Numbered from the stretch's first letter, positions 1 to 8,649 are shown. The stretch is DNA of 64,000 bases from Parasporobacterium sp. (GCA_017459985.1 JAFUBX010000002.1:78244-142243), one strand, 5' to 3'. A program made the numbers and translations. The notes: generated by a model not told the origin, from the letters alone.

Positions 1-1370
1 AATACGCCCTTTTCATCACGGAATTCCTCGGTCCGCGCTTCCCTTCCGATCATGATAAAGGTCGTGATAACCGAAAGGACATCGGCTGCCGGCTGGGCAA
101 ACATCACGCCTTCAATCCCCCATAAGCCGGAGAAGATCAGGATAATCGGAATGAAATAGATCACCTGCCGGGTCAGGGACAGGAAAATACCCTTGAGGGG
201 TTTCCCGATGGCGGTGAAGGTATTGGAGGTGATCGGCTGCACGAAAAAGATCCAGGTCATAAACAGATATCTCCGGAAATACAGTGTTCCGAACTGAATA
301 TAAAGTTCGTTGCCCTTGCCGAAAAGCTCCAGGATCTGCGTCGGAAAGATCTGGAAGACCAGAAATCCTGCGATGGCAATGATCAGTCCGAAGAGAAGTA
401 CCCGGATAAAACTTTCCTTGACCCTCCGGTAGTTTTTCGCGCCGTAATTGTAGCTGGCAATGGGCTGATTGCCCTGCCCCAGTCCGATGATGACCGAGAA
501 GAAAATGGATCCCACCTTGGAAACGATCCCCGCCGCCGCGATCGGGATCTCCGGCCCGTAGATACTTTCGGCTCCGCAGGTATTCAGCGTATTATTAACA
601 ACGATCTGGACCACCATTAAAGACAGCTGGTTCAGCATCGGGGCCAGGCCCAGCTTGCAGTCCTTCCCGGCATATTTTGCTCTGGGAATCAGATGACGGA
701 ACCGCAGCCTGATCGTTTTGCATCTGGAAAGAAAATACAGGCACAGGATGCCGGACACGGCCTGCCCGATTACGGTGGCGATCGCAGCTCCCTTCATGCC
801 CCAGCCCAGACCGGCGATAAACCAGGCGTCCAGGCCGATATTGATGATGCATCCGGTCAGATTGCAGGCCATGGTAAGATTTGGCCTTCCGTCTGCCCGC
901 AGCAGATGTCCGGATCCGCCCCCCAGGATGGTAAACGGAAATCCGATCGCCAGGATCCGGGTATAATCCCTGGCATAGGGAAGCACGGTCTCCGGCGATC
1001 CGAAGATCCGGAGGACCGGATCCATGAAGATCTCGGTCAGAATCCCCATCACAACTCCGCTGATGATCAGGACCGAAATGGCATTTCCGAAATAATAGGT
1101 GGCTGTCTCACTGTCTCCTTCTCCCTGTTTCAGGTTGAAGGCCGAGGCGCCGCCGACGCCAAAACACAGTCCCAGCGCCAGACAGGCGTTGGTAAGGGGA
1201 AAGACGATATTGGTGGCGGCATTTCCCAGCGGGCCGATGATATTTCCGATAAAAAGCTGATCGACAATATTATAAAATGCGACGATCAGCATCGCAATGA
1301 TACTGGGCACCGCGAAGCGGATGATCAGTTTGCTGATTTTTTCTGTACGCAGGGGATTATTCTGGACCAT
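1..1370 (-). CDS. MATE family efflux transporter (3' end beyond window)
   Basis: Reverse-strand reading gives an open frame of about 456 residues from an ATG at 1370 to the window edge with no stop, so the C-terminus is missing. It begins MVQNNPLRTEKISKLIIRF and continues with the MATE-like NIVDQLFIGNIIGPLGNAA segment, followed by many hydrophobic helices and a second half containing GLGQGNQPIASYNYGAKN. These features match the MATE/NorM family, which exports cationic compounds using a sodium or proton gradient. A GGAG lies about 15 bases before the start, somewhat far. It is the last visible gene of a run that begins with the response regulator at 4248, 75 bp after the EamA gene. The substrate cannot be inferred. 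Confidence 0.85.
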   Translation of the reverse strand, partial: MVQNNPLRTEKISKLIIRFAVPSIIAMLIVAFYNIVDQLFIGNIIGPLGNAATNIVFPLTNACLALGLCFGVGGASAFNLKQGEGDSETATYYFGNAISVLIISGVVMGILTEIFMDPVLRIFGSPETVLPYARDYTRILAIGFPFTILGGGSGHLLRADGRPNLTMACNLTGCIINIGLDAWFIAGLGWGMKGAAIATVIGQAVSGILCLYFLSRCKTIRLRFRHLIPRAKYAGKDCKLGLAPMLNQLSLMVVQIVVNNTLNTCGAESIYGPEIPIAAAGIVSKVGSIFFSVIIGLGQGNQPIASYNYGAKNYRRVKESFIRVLLFGLIIAIAGFLVFQIFPTQILELFGKGNELYIQFGTLYFRRYLFMTWIFFVQPITSNTFTAIGKPLKGIFLSLTRQVIYFIPIILIFSGLWGIEGVMFAQPAADVLSVITTFIMIGREARTEEFRDEKGV

Positions 1371-1445
1371 TGATGACTTACTGCTGCTCCTGTGATTATT
1401 TTGAAGTAACTATAACACGAAGCCGCCGGAAGTTCTACAGGCATT

Positions 1446-2333
1446 TCAGATTCGTTCGCTGACGGCTGCGGCTCCCAGGATCAGAACAGCGCCGATGATC
1501 CCCGGCAGCGTCAGGGTCTCATGAAGGATCAGGGCTGACAGCACCAGGGCGGCGATGGGATCGATATAACTGAAGATCGCGATGGTCTGGGCCCGGAGGC
1601 CGTCCATGCTCCCGAAATAAACCGCATAGGCCATTCCGGTATGCACGATCCCCACGACCAGGATCAGCAGGAGGGTGCGAAGCTCCAGTGAGATCCGGCT
1701 GAAATCTTCTGTCAGCAGAAGATAAGGGATCATGACGGCAGTGGCGGATATCAGCTGAATCACGGTTTTTTCATAGGCGTCGGTTTTTCCGATCCGTTTG
1801 TTGATCAGAATGACTGCGGCATAAAGTGCCGCAGCTCCCAGTCCCAGAAGGATCCCCTTCGGGCTTTCCTCCCGGGCAGCTCCTTCAAAAATCCCGGAAA
1901 CCAGCACCATGCCCAGGACCGCGATCCCGGCGCAGAGAAGCTTCTTCCATGAGAACCGTTCCTTCAAAAGGACCGGCGCCAGCGCGATCACGATCACCGG
2001 CTGCATGTAGTAGCAGAGCGTGGCCACCGAAACAGAAGTATAATTGTATGCTTCAAAAAGCAGGATCCAGTTAAACCCCATCGCCGCCCCGGAAAGAATC
2101 AGCATCAGAAGGGCCTTTTTTCCGATCCCGTGACGGAGTTTTCCTCCCCGGATCTTTACGAACAGGCATAGAAACAGCGCCCCCATCAGGCCCCGGGAAA
2201 AGGCGATCATTCCTGAAGACCAGGGAATGAATTTCCGGAAAATTCCGATGGTTCCGAATACGATCATGGAGATGATCAGCATAAGCAGGGACTTTCTGTC
2301 GTTTCCCTGTGTTTGACGGTCTTTTGTTTTCAT
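1446..2333 (-). CDS. EamA/DMT family transporter
   Basis: A 295-residue polytopic membrane protein with about ten predicted helices in two EamA halves. The first half contains GTIGIFRKFIPWSSGMIAFSRG and the second IGIVHTGMAYAVYFGS and SYIDPIAALVLSALILHE. The latter is the typical second-domain signature of drug/metabolite exporters (RhaT/YdcZ-like, DMT superfamily). The start lies 3 bases after the histidine kinase stop, so it is probably translationally coupled and regulated with the two-component system. The transported compound is unknown; members export amino acids, purines or other metabolites. Confidence 0.85.
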   Translation of the reverse strand: MKTKDRQTQGNDRKSLLMLIISMIVFGTIGIFRKFIPWSSGMIAFSRGLMGALFLCLFVKIRGGKLRHGIGKKALLMLILSGAAMGFNWILLFEAYNYTSVSVATLCYYMQPVIVIALAPVLLKERFSWKKLLCAGIAVLGMVLVSGIFEGAAREESPKGILLGLGAAALYAAVILINKRIGKTDAYEKTVIQLISATAVMIPYLLLTEDFSRISLELRTLLLILVVGIVHTGMAYAVYFGSMDGLRAQTIAIFSYIDPIAALVLSALILHETLTLPGIIGAVLILGAAAVSERI

Positions 2334-2336
2334 CGA

Positions 2337-3578
2337 TCAGTTGTGCTCTTTCCGTTGTTTTTTGAAGACCGCCCGGAAGAGGATCCTTCCTCCGCTGTCC
2401 GTATCCGCCGTCAGGCGGGCATGATTTTTCTCCGCCATGGCCCGGGCAATGGATAATCCCAGTCCATGACCGCTGCTTTTATTTTCCGGATTTCTGGCGG
2501 GATCTCCTCTGTAAAACCGTTCAAACAGCATGTCCAGATGATCGGGATCCACATTCCGGTCCCAGGCATTGGCTGTCTGGAAAATAACCGTTTTCCCTTC
2601 TGCATACAGCTTCAGTTCAATGGGTTCTTCCGCCCGGGAATATTTGATCGCATTATCACAGAGAATCGAGATCAGCTGCTGCACCATGGAGGGATCTCCC
2701 TGCACCGTCAGGTGATCCTGTATCTCTGCTTTCAGCTGCTTCCCGCTCATCTGCGCGATGGGATCAAATCCGTCAATGCATTCATTTACCACATCCGACA
2801 GATCAAAATACTTAAGGTCAATGTCAAGGTCTTCCTCCTCGGTTTTGGAAAGGGAGACCAGATTTTCCACCAGTTTCCGCAGCCTGCGGACCTGCTTTTT
2901 CGTGCCGTCCACCCATTCGTTTTCTCCCAGATCCATTGTCAGGATATCCATGTTCGTGGCAATGGCAGACAGGGGCGTCTTCAGTTCGTGGCCTGCATTT
3001 GTAATGAACTGCTTCTGCTTCTCGATGTTGATCCGGACCGGTTCCACTGTCTTCCGGCTCATAAACAGGATAAATAAGAATCCCAGCACGATACCCGCCG
3101 CTCCCACCAGAACGGAGATCAGCAGCAGGGAATGCAGTGCTTTCAGATTGGTGGAACAGTCCAGGAAACAGATCGAGGTCATTCCATTTCTTCGTTCAAA
3201 CATCAGGAATTTATATTCATCCGCATATCCGGTCTTCTGTCCGGTTCCGGCCACCTTTTCCGCCAGCTTCTGGGCTTCTTCAGAAGAGATAATTTCCTGC
3301 TGAAGCGTGAAATCCGTCATCTCCAGATTCTCATCCAGCGATACGATGAAATAGCGGTTCCCGTACTGGGTCATGGCGGATTCCCGGCGGGGGCCTAACA
3401 TCATGCCGCCGGCGGGAGGATACGGCCGGTTCTGTACAATCTCTGAAATCACTCCGTCCAGTGTCCGCTCCGTCATATTCCAGTTCACGATATTGACCGC
3501 AGCGATCAGAACCACAACGATTACGGTCATGGCGACCATGGCCCAGATAATGAATTTCCGCCGTGCTTTGCTAAGCAT
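2337..3578 (-). CDS. Sensor histidine kinase (OmpR-partner type)
   Basis: 413 residues. An N-terminal membrane helix (about 12-32) precedes an extracytoplasmic stretch of about 120 residues and a second helix near 150-175. The kinase core follows: H-box FITNAGHELKTPLSAIATN, N-box LCDNAIKYS and G-box SGHGLGLSIARAMAE. It lacks a clear HAMP domain. The start overlaps the end of the response regulator gene by 8 bases, the usual arrangement of a cotranscribed pair. It should autophosphorylate on the H-box histidine and pass phosphate to the regulator encoded just upstream. The signal sensed by the short external domain is unknown. Confidence 0.93.
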   Translation of the reverse strand: MLSKARRKFIIWAMVAMTVIVVVLIAAVNIVNWNMTERTLDGVISEIVQNRPYPPAGGMMLGPRRESAMTQYGNRYFIVSLDENLEMTDFTLQQEIISSEEAQKLAEKVAGTGQKTGYADEYKFLMFERRNGMTSICFLDCSTNLKALHSLLLISVLVGAAGIVLGFLFILFMSRKTVEPVRINIEKQKQFITNAGHELKTPLSAIATNMDILTMDLGENEWVDGTKKQVRRLRKLVENLVSLSKTEEEDLDIDLKYFDLSDVVNECIDGFDPIAQMSGKQLKAEIQDHLTVQGDPSMVQQLISILCDNAIKYSRAEEPIELKLYAEGKTVIFQTANAWDRNVDPDHLDMLFERFYRGDPARNPENKSSGHGLGLSIARAMAEKNHARLTADTDSGGRILFRAVFKKQRKEHN

Positions 3579-4248
3579 CCTGTCCTCCCAGCATATAACC
3601 CGCGCCCCGGACCACCTTGATTTCGACTTTTGATCCGATCTTCTGCAGCTGCTTCCGGAGCATGGAGATATTCACCCAGACAACATTGATCTCTGTTTCG
3701 CTCTCCCAGCCCCAGATATGTTCCATAAACTGCTCCGCGGAAATAATGATCCCCGGCGAGCGCATAAACATTTCCATCATCTGAAACCCTTTGTTTCCCA
3801 GATTCACGAACTGATCGGCACACTGAAGCCGGAAACTGCCGCAGTCCAGCGACAGATCCTGAAAGTTGATCACATTCGGGGTAAAGCTTTCCGATCTGCG
3901 AAGGAGTGCCCTGAGCCTTGCCAGCAGTTCGCCTCCCGCAAACGGTTTGGGCAGATAGTCATCCGCTCCCGCATCGAGGCCGGTGATCCTGTCATCCACT
4001 TCCCCCATGGCGGTGAGCAGCATGACCGGGATCTTTACCCCGCTCTGGCGGGCTTTCCTGACCACCTCCCGGCCATCCATTCCCGGCATCATAATATCCA
4101 GGATCGCCGCGTCATAATCCCCGCCCTTCAGATAATCCAGTGCGTCTTTTCCATTATAAACCGCATCCACAGTGTAATTATTTCTCTGAAGCAGGACCGT
4201 AACCGCTCTCGACACATCCTTATCATCTTCCGCAAACAATATTTTCAT
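3571..4248 (-). CDS. OmpR/PhoB family response regulator
   Basis: 225 residues from an ATG preceded by AAGGAGAAAGCTC. An in-frame ATG 11 codons upstream has no such site and is not preferred. The receiver domain has the acidic pair at D8/D9, phosphoacceptor D51 (AAILDIMMPGMDG) and the PKPF lysine near 102. A winged-helix DNA-binding domain fills roughly residues 130-225 (EQFMEHIWGWESETEINVVWVNISMLRKQL). It forms an operon with the kinase, the EamA exporter and the MATE pump. A repeat of OmpR-box type lies in its own promoter and upstream of two secreted-protein genes, suggesting autoregulation and a small regulon. Confidence 0.93.
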   Translation of the reverse strand: MKILFAEDDKDVSRAVTVLLQRNNYTVDAVYNGKDALDYLKGGDYDAAILDIMMPGMDGREVVRKARQSGVKIPVMLLTAMGEVDDRITGLDAGADDYLPKPFAGGELLARLRALLRRSESFTPNVINFQDLSLDCGSFRLQCADQFVNLGNKGFQMMEMFMRSPGIIISAEQFMEHIWGWESETEINVVWVNISMLRKQLQKIGSKVEIKVVRGAGYMLGGQDA

Positions 4249-4364
4249 GAGCTTTCTCCTTCCCTGCCGCAGTGTCTCCATCCCGGCCGCCGCTTTTCCC
4301 GGCTGCTACTTCTCCGGCTGCTTCTTCCCGGCTGTTTCTTCCCGGCTGTTTCTTCCCGGCAATC

Positions 4365-4393
4365 ACTATAACATCTTCCATTCCTCCGGTCAA
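4365..4393 (-). promoter_or_regulatory. Sigma-70-type promoter of the two-component operon
   Basis: Reading the minus strand, TTGACC and TATAGT are separated by exactly 17 bases, about 115 bases before the regulator start codon. This is a close match to the vegetative consensus. A second possible -10 (TAATAT, 4406-4411) lies upstream next to the OmpR-type repeat. Confidence 0.65.
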
Positions 4394-4422
4394 AATCCTC
4401 CGTCTATATTAACCCCCATGAA

Positions 4423-4440
4423 CTTTAAACCAGCTTAAAA
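4423..4440 (-). promoter_or_regulatory. OmpR-type direct-repeat operator, copy 1
   Basis: On the plus strand it reads CTTTAAACCAGCTTAAAA; on the minus strand two TTTAA cores start 10 bases apart, one helical turn, as expected for tandem OmpR-family binding. It is followed on the minus strand by TTCATGGGGG and a possible TAATAT -10. The same layout recurs at 7158-7175, and a related repeat occurs at 50141-50159. Confidence 0.5.
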
Positions 4441-4530
4441 CCCACCGATCGTGTCCGCCGGCAGTTCGTACTGCAATGCTGCCGTTCCCCGACAGATTTT
4501 ACCGCAATGCTGCAAATTTTCGTCAGCCGC

Positions 4531-4689
4531 TGCCGAAAATCTCACGCATTGCTGCAATTTTTCGGCAAAAACCGGGGCTGTGGAGGGGCTCTGCCGAAAA
4601 TCTCACGCATTGCTGCATTTTTTCGGCAAAATCCGGGCTGAGGAGAGGGTTCTGCCGAAAATCTCACGCATTGCTGCATTTTTTCGGCA
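4531..4689. repeat. Three tandem 37-bp palindromic repeats with 61-bp period
   Basis: Units start at 4531, 4592 and 4653, each 37 bp, with arms TGCCGAAAA and TTTTCGGCA around a conserved centre containing CTCACGCATTGCTGCA. The two 24-bp spacers are similar to each other (both begin AAA, then CCGGG), so the true unit is a 61-bp tandem repeat. Degenerate relatives flank it (about 4491-4526 and 4710-4730). It lies between the secreted hydrolase (ends 4826) and the two-component promoter. Several overlapping small ORFs run through it on both strands, but none has a ribosome site or family signature. Confidence 0.8.
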
Positions 4690-4745
4690 GACATTGTCAG
4701 AAACTGCGAGCATTGCGGTGCCTGCCGCAGCCCTGCGCGAAAAAA

Positions 4746-4782
4746 GTCATGCGGAAATCCGAAAACTCGAATTCCGCATGAC
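4746..4782. repeat. Single 37-bp GTCATGCGG palindrome, probable terminator
   Basis: Ends are GTCATGCGGAA and TTCCGCATGAC; with flanking bases the arms reach 14 bp. Read on the minus strand, just after the hydrolase stop at 4826, the hairpin is followed by a run of T, so it can act as an intrinsic terminator for that gene. The same length and ends recur in four tandem copies at 63803-63995. Confidence 0.7.
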
Positions 4783-4825
4783 TTTGCAGACCTACATGCT
4801 AGCGGAAAAGCCGCGGTCCCTGGGA

Positions 4826-7081
4826 TCACTCAGCATTAAATAATTCCGAAAGGACTTCCGCATGCTCTTCGAATGCCCGGAGGACGTATGCATCCCAGTG
4901 ACGGGCATCGACCTGGGTATTTCCGAAAACATAATCTTCCTGTCCGTAGTCGATCACGTCAAATCCGGGGATTGCCTTGCTGACTCCTTTGGTCCGGTAC
5001 ACAGCCGCACCGGCCAGGCTGAAGGAAATGTGACTGAGATCCTCAGTGTTTACCCAGGAGGTAATGTCCGTGCCGGTGGGTGTCTGCGCTGTGCCGTTGG
5101 CAGTCTGGGGCTGCGCCGGCGCCATCGTCACTTCTGCTGCCCCTTCCACATGTCTGCCATACATCGTATCCACCCATAATGCGAAGGAATTACCCAGAGT
5201 CTCGGAGGGAACATGACCGCCGTTCCACTGCCATTCAATTAAGGCATCCGTTCCCGCATCCAGGAAGGCCAGTTCGAGATTCAAAGACGCGAACATGGAC
5301 ATATCGCCCTCGCTGGCGCCCATAACGATCCTGACCCAGGCCGGATCTTCGGTATCTTCCTCCCCAATATAATTCAGCGGGTTGTAAAGATCCACCTGAT
5401 TGTTTCCGTATCTGTCTCCGGCTTCCACAGAAGCGATATCTTCCTGATAAGCCGTCAGCATCTGTTCAAAGGTATCATAATTTCCGGAATTGATATGGCT
5501 GCCGGAAGCCTGGGTGGTTCCCGCGTCCGGAGTCCCCACATCCATCGTATCGCCCACGCTGTTTTCTGCCACTTCGCCGTTGTCAAAACCGCGGTTTCCG
5601 GCCTGTCCGTCCGCGGATTCCCCGTCAGATTCTCCCTCCGGAGATTCCCCGTTTCCGGGACCTTCGGCAGACTCGCCACCCGGACCTCCTGCAGACTCAC
5701 CGCCTCCGGGGCCGCTTGCGGACTCACCGCCTCCCGGGCCTCCGCCGGAACCGCCAGCAGATCCGCCGGCGCAGCGGCCTTCCAGGAATGCCAGCTGTTT
5801 GTCTTCCAATGTCATGGCTGCGACTTCATCATCCGTCAGCGCCGTTCCGTCTTCATGAAACCAGGTCCATCCGGATGCATAATCCAGATGATCCAGATAC
5901 CACTGCAGATTCTCGGTAAATTCCGCAAGATAGAGGTTCAGATAGGTGCCGCCGTATCCGTTGGTCTGCGCATAGGCCTCTTCATCATAGTCTATGGTCA
6001 GAGCCACCGTCCCGCCGATCTGTCCGTCTCCATCCAGGTCAAATCCGACCGCTTCCTCTTCCACGCTCAGTTCCTGCGCATTGATATACTCCATGTAATC
6101 CTCTGCCAGATACGCTGCCAGTTGTTTCTGGAAGGAGGTTCCGAAATCATAGGTCTGATCCAGGTTGTATTCAAACGCCATAGTCAGATCCCCTTCCGCC
6201 AGAGAGGTGATCGCACTGTAGGCGATACAGCCCCATGCACCGTCGCTGAGTTCCACATAAGTCCCGTCAATATTGACGCAGGTATCATAGCTGCCGTCCG
6301 CGTTCCGGTAGACGCCCACCGCGCCTGCTTCAATCTCATAATCATAGAAATCCGGGTTATCGGAGGTTGCCGCGAACATGACCGCATGGGCTCCGCCGCC
6401 GGATCCGCCGGTGGAAATCAGATAAGAGACATTCCCGGGCAGATTTCCGAGAAGAATATTATATTTTACAAACCGGGCTGCGTTTTTCTGGTCCACCAGA
6501 CAGCTCGGCGCGTCTCCGGTATAATACGTATTTCCCTGCGCATCGACAGCTGTGTCCTGTTTACCCCGGTTTCCGCAGGCCACATTGATATATCCTTGCC
6601 GGGCATAGGTGGATGCCGCCTTGCTGTTTTTCGCGGAACCATATCCCGCAGCGCCGGTATTCAGGATCACCGGAGCGGTCGCGGCGGTATAGGTCTGTCC
6701 GTTTTCACTGGTTACCTGTGCGTCATAGTCGATGACCAGAGTTCCGACAACGGTTCCGTCTGAAGCATCCGCCTCTCCGTCGCCATCGGTATCGATCCCT
6801 TTGACATACGCTCCGGGCACACAGACCGACACGCCCTGCTGTTCTTCAATTTCCGGGTTTGTAACCGCTGTGACCACCGATAACGTCCAGCAGTCTGCGC
6901 TGTCGGAATACGTCCATTCCGCGTTCATATTTTTCAGATTCAATGCCTCTTCAATGGCGGAATGATCCTCATGCTGTTCCTCCGGCAGCGCCTGCGGATC
7001 CTGCTCCGCAAGATCCTGCGCAGCTGCGGGAACGGCGAAAATCATGGAAAAAACCACCATCCACATAATCAGCTTCTTCAT
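4826..7081 (-). CDS. Secreted tannase-like alpha/beta hydrolase
   Basis: 751 residues with a signal peptide (MKKLIMWMVVFSMIFAVPAAAQ). The segment YLISTGGSGGGAHAVMFAATSDN holds a G-x-S-x-G nucleophile elbow. The C-terminal part has a candidate acid (GASEGDMSMFASLNLEL) and histidine (WNGGHVPSETLGNSFALWVD) in the order seen in subtype A tannase-like esterases, which cleave galloyl or other aromatic esters of plant material. Between them, near residues 440-510, is a low-complexity insert rich in Gly, Ser, Glu and Pro, like a linker in the secreted protein at 47300-49972. I infer an extracellular esterase; the true substrate is uncertain. An OmpR-type repeat lies upstream. No sortase motif or membrane anchor is visible. 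Confidence 0.75.
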   Translation of the reverse strand: MKKLIMWMVVFSMIFAVPAAAQDLAEQDPQALPEEQHEDHSAIEEALNLKNMNAEWTYSDSADCWTLSVVTAVTNPEIEEQQGVSVCVPGAYVKGIDTDGDGEADASDGTVVGTLVIDYDAQVTSENGQTYTAATAPVILNTGAAGYGSAKNSKAASTYARQGYINVACGNRGKQDTAVDAQGNTYYTGDAPSCLVDQKNAARFVKYNILLGNLPGNVSYLISTGGSGGGAHAVMFAATSDNPDFYDYEIEAGAVGVYRNADGSYDTCVNIDGTYVELSDGAWGCIAYSAITSLAEGDLTMAFEYNLDQTYDFGTSFQKQLAAYLAEDYMEYINAQELSVEEEAVGFDLDGDGQIGGTVALTIDYDEEAYAQTNGYGGTYLNLYLAEFTENLQWYLDHLDYASGWTWFHEDGTALTDDEVAAMTLEDKQLAFLEGRCAGGSAGGSGGGPGGGESASGPGGGESAGGPGGESAEGPGNGESPEGESDGESADGQAGNRGFDNGEVAENSVGDTMDVGTPDAGTTQASGSHINSGNYDTFEQMLTAYQEDIASVEAGDRYGNNQVDLYNPLNYIGEEDTEDPAWVRIVMGASEGDMSMFASLNLELAFLDAGTDALIEWQWNGGHVPSETLGNSFALWVDTMYGRHVEGAAEVTMAPAQPQTANGTAQTPTGTDITSWVNTEDLSHISFSLAGAAVYRTKGVSKAIPGFDVIDYGQEDYVFGNTQVDARHWDAYVLRAFEEHAEVLSELFNAE

Positions 7082-7142
7082 TTCGTTACTTCCTTTCCAT
7101 TGCAGGCAGCCTGAGAACTGCCCGTATCCCTGTGACAGGCCT

Positions 7143-7175
7143 ATCCTACCCTGTGAACCTTAAATCACATTAAAA
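7143..7175 (-). promoter_or_regulatory. OmpR-type operator (copy 2) and -10 of the hydrolase gene
   Basis: The plus strand reads CCTTAAATCACATTAAAA at 7158-7175. On the minus strand two TTTAA-type cores are 10 bases apart, followed by TTCACAGGG and a TAGGAT -10 (7143-7148). The layout parallels copy 1 upstream of the response regulator, including the TTCA-G-G-G segment. It starts about 60 bases before the hydrolase start. Confidence 0.5.
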
Positions 7176-7187
7176 CCAGAGCGTTTC

Positions 7188-8579
7188 TCAGAATGAAATC
7201 GTAACGCCGTTTTCAAAGGTGATGGGCTCGGAGGGCTGTGTCTGGGGCTCGGAAGGCTGAGGCGCTGTCGGCTGAGATGCCGCAGGCTGAGACGCCGCAG
7301 CCGGAACCTGCTGATTCAGCCAGGCGATCGCCTCGTCCACCGTCATTTCCCCGCAGCCGTTCTGAGCGACAAAATTCATTGCAAAGTCCCCGCAGTTCTG
7401 GCTGTACATCAGAATCTCCGATACCTTCCCCTGCAATGTGGAAACCTCATAACTATAGTCTCCTTCCCCGATCCAGTTCTCATTCCGATAAAATTCGTTC
7501 GTTCCGTAATAAGTATATCTCTCCCTCAGCTGTTCTCTTTTCTCCAGCATTCCGCCTTCATTCAGATCGAACCGGCTGTAGGTGAAGCTGCCGCCGTCAT
7601 CCCCCTGGTCCTCGAAAGCCCACAGAGTCTTGTCCTCATATGTTTTGAACAGATAATAATATGCGTATCCGCCAACCGCATTTGCCTTATCCCATCGGCC
7701 GGTATACAACACCCGGATCTGCCCGTTTTCCCAGGTCACAATATTCAGGGTCGGTATGACAATATTCTGTATGGAGCTGCCGGGAGCGGTGATAAACAGC
7801 AGTTCCGGAATCCCGTCTCCGTAAATATCACTGAGGCAGACAGCTCTGGTTCCCGTACCATGATAATCCTTCTGCCAGTTATAATCCCCGATTCCGGTCC
7901 GGTTCATCTCCAGCAGGTTGATATAGGCCTGCGCCCAGTTATCCGCAGGCTGCATTCCGGCCTGCGCCGGCTGGCCTGCGCTGTTCTGACCGGTCTGTCC
8001 GCCTCCGGCCTGCATGGACATTTTCCGGCTTTCATAGCCGCTGATCTCCTGGGAAGAGCTGTCCCTCAGATAGGTCAGGTTTGCCCATCCCCGGTGTCCC
8101 AGATTATCCGCGAATACCCAGGAGCCGTCCACTGCTTCCGCCCGGATCACGGTCCCGTCCATCATGGGACCGAAAGTGCTGCACTCCACCGTGGGGCGGG
8201 TCCTTAATTCCAGGCCTTCCCCTTCGGTATTATAGACCGTGTAATACCGGGGTGTGATAAATCCGTAGGTCGGCTCCGCCGTCGGATAATTTCCGACGAT
8301 CTTTGTGTATCTCAGCGCTACCCAGCCGCTGCTTCCGTTCACTGTGGTATGGCCCCAGCCGCCGGACACCTGGTCAATATGAAGGCTGGTTCCTTCGGGG
8401 ATCATGAAAATCCTGCCGGCATTGATATCCGGCGCACTCTTCAGCGCCAGCCCTTCATTTCCGGTAAAATATACCGTGACCTGATAATTATTCAGAGTTG
8501 CCGTTTCCTGGGCGGATACGGTCATGACGCCGGTCAGGCCCAGGAGCAAAATAAGGATCATAGCTGCAAATCGTTTCAT
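7188..8579 (-). CDS. Secreted SH3b-domain protein
   Basis: 463 residues from ATG 8579, 8 bases after AGGAGG; an in-frame GTG at 8588 lies inside that site and is rejected. A signal peptide (MKRFAAMILILLLGLTGVMTVSAQ) is followed by two bacterial SH3 modules at about 30-95 and 110-175 (GLALKSAPDINAGRIFMIPEG, GGWGHTTVNGSSGWVALRYTKI; then GLELRTRPTVECS and RGWANLTYLRD). A Gln/Gly/Pro linker then leads to a C-terminal domain of about 200 residues (WAQAYINLLEMNRTG, ICLSDIYGDGIPELLFI-like) and a Pro/Gln/Ser-rich tail. SH3b modules usually bind cell-wall peptides. No catalytic wall-hydrolase domain is visible. Function is unknown beyond probable wall association. Confidence 0.8.
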   Translation of the reverse strand: MKRFAAMILILLLGLTGVMTVSAQETATLNNYQVTVYFTGNEGLALKSAPDINAGRIFMIPEGTSLHIDQVSGGWGHTTVNGSSGWVALRYTKIVGNYPTAEPTYGFITPRYYTVYNTEGEGLELRTRPTVECSTFGPMMDGTVIRAEAVDGSWVFADNLGHRGWANLTYLRDSSSQEISGYESRKMSMQAGGGQTGQNSAGQPAQAGMQPADNWAQAYINLLEMNRTGIGDYNWQKDYHGTGTRAVCLSDIYGDGIPELLFITAPGSSIQNIVIPTLNIVTWENGQIRVLYTGRWDKANAVGGYAYYYLFKTYEDKTLWAFEDQGDDGGSFTYSRFDLNEGGMLEKREQLRERYTYYGTNEFYRNENWIGEGDYSYEVSTLQGKVSEILMYSQNCGDFAMNFVAQNGCGEMTVDEAIAWLNQQVPAAASQPAASQPTAPQPSEPQTQPSEPITFENGVTISF

Positions 8580-8600
8580 ATTATCCACCTCCTGAAATGA

Positions 8601-8630
8601 ATTATAGCATAAACCTTACTGCTGCAGTAA
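8601..8630 (-). promoter_or_regulatory. Promoter -10 and palindromic operator of the SH3b gene
   Basis: On the minus strand a perfect TATAAT (8601-8606) is preceded by the palindrome TTACTGC-A-GCAGTAA (8616-8630), two perfect 7-base arms. The palindrome occupies the -35 to spacer region, so a bound protein would likely repress. I cannot name the regulator. Confidence 0.5.
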
Positions 8631-8649
8631 AGCAATAAATCAAAACTTC

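Noticed and set aside
4531-4689. 37-bp repeats with 24-bp spacers, CRISPR-like
   Set aside because: Only three units, the spacers resemble each other, the repeat is fully palindromic with long arms, and no cas gene is present; a 61-bp tandem repeat explains it.
4451-4843. Overlapping ORFs of about 95-130 codons through the repeat array on both strands
   Set aside because: They arise from the repeated sequence, lack ribosome sites and have no protein-like composition.
5495-6763. 422-codon open frame antisense to the secreted hydrolase
   Set aside because: No signal or domain; the opposite strand carries signal peptide, nucleophile elbow and operator.
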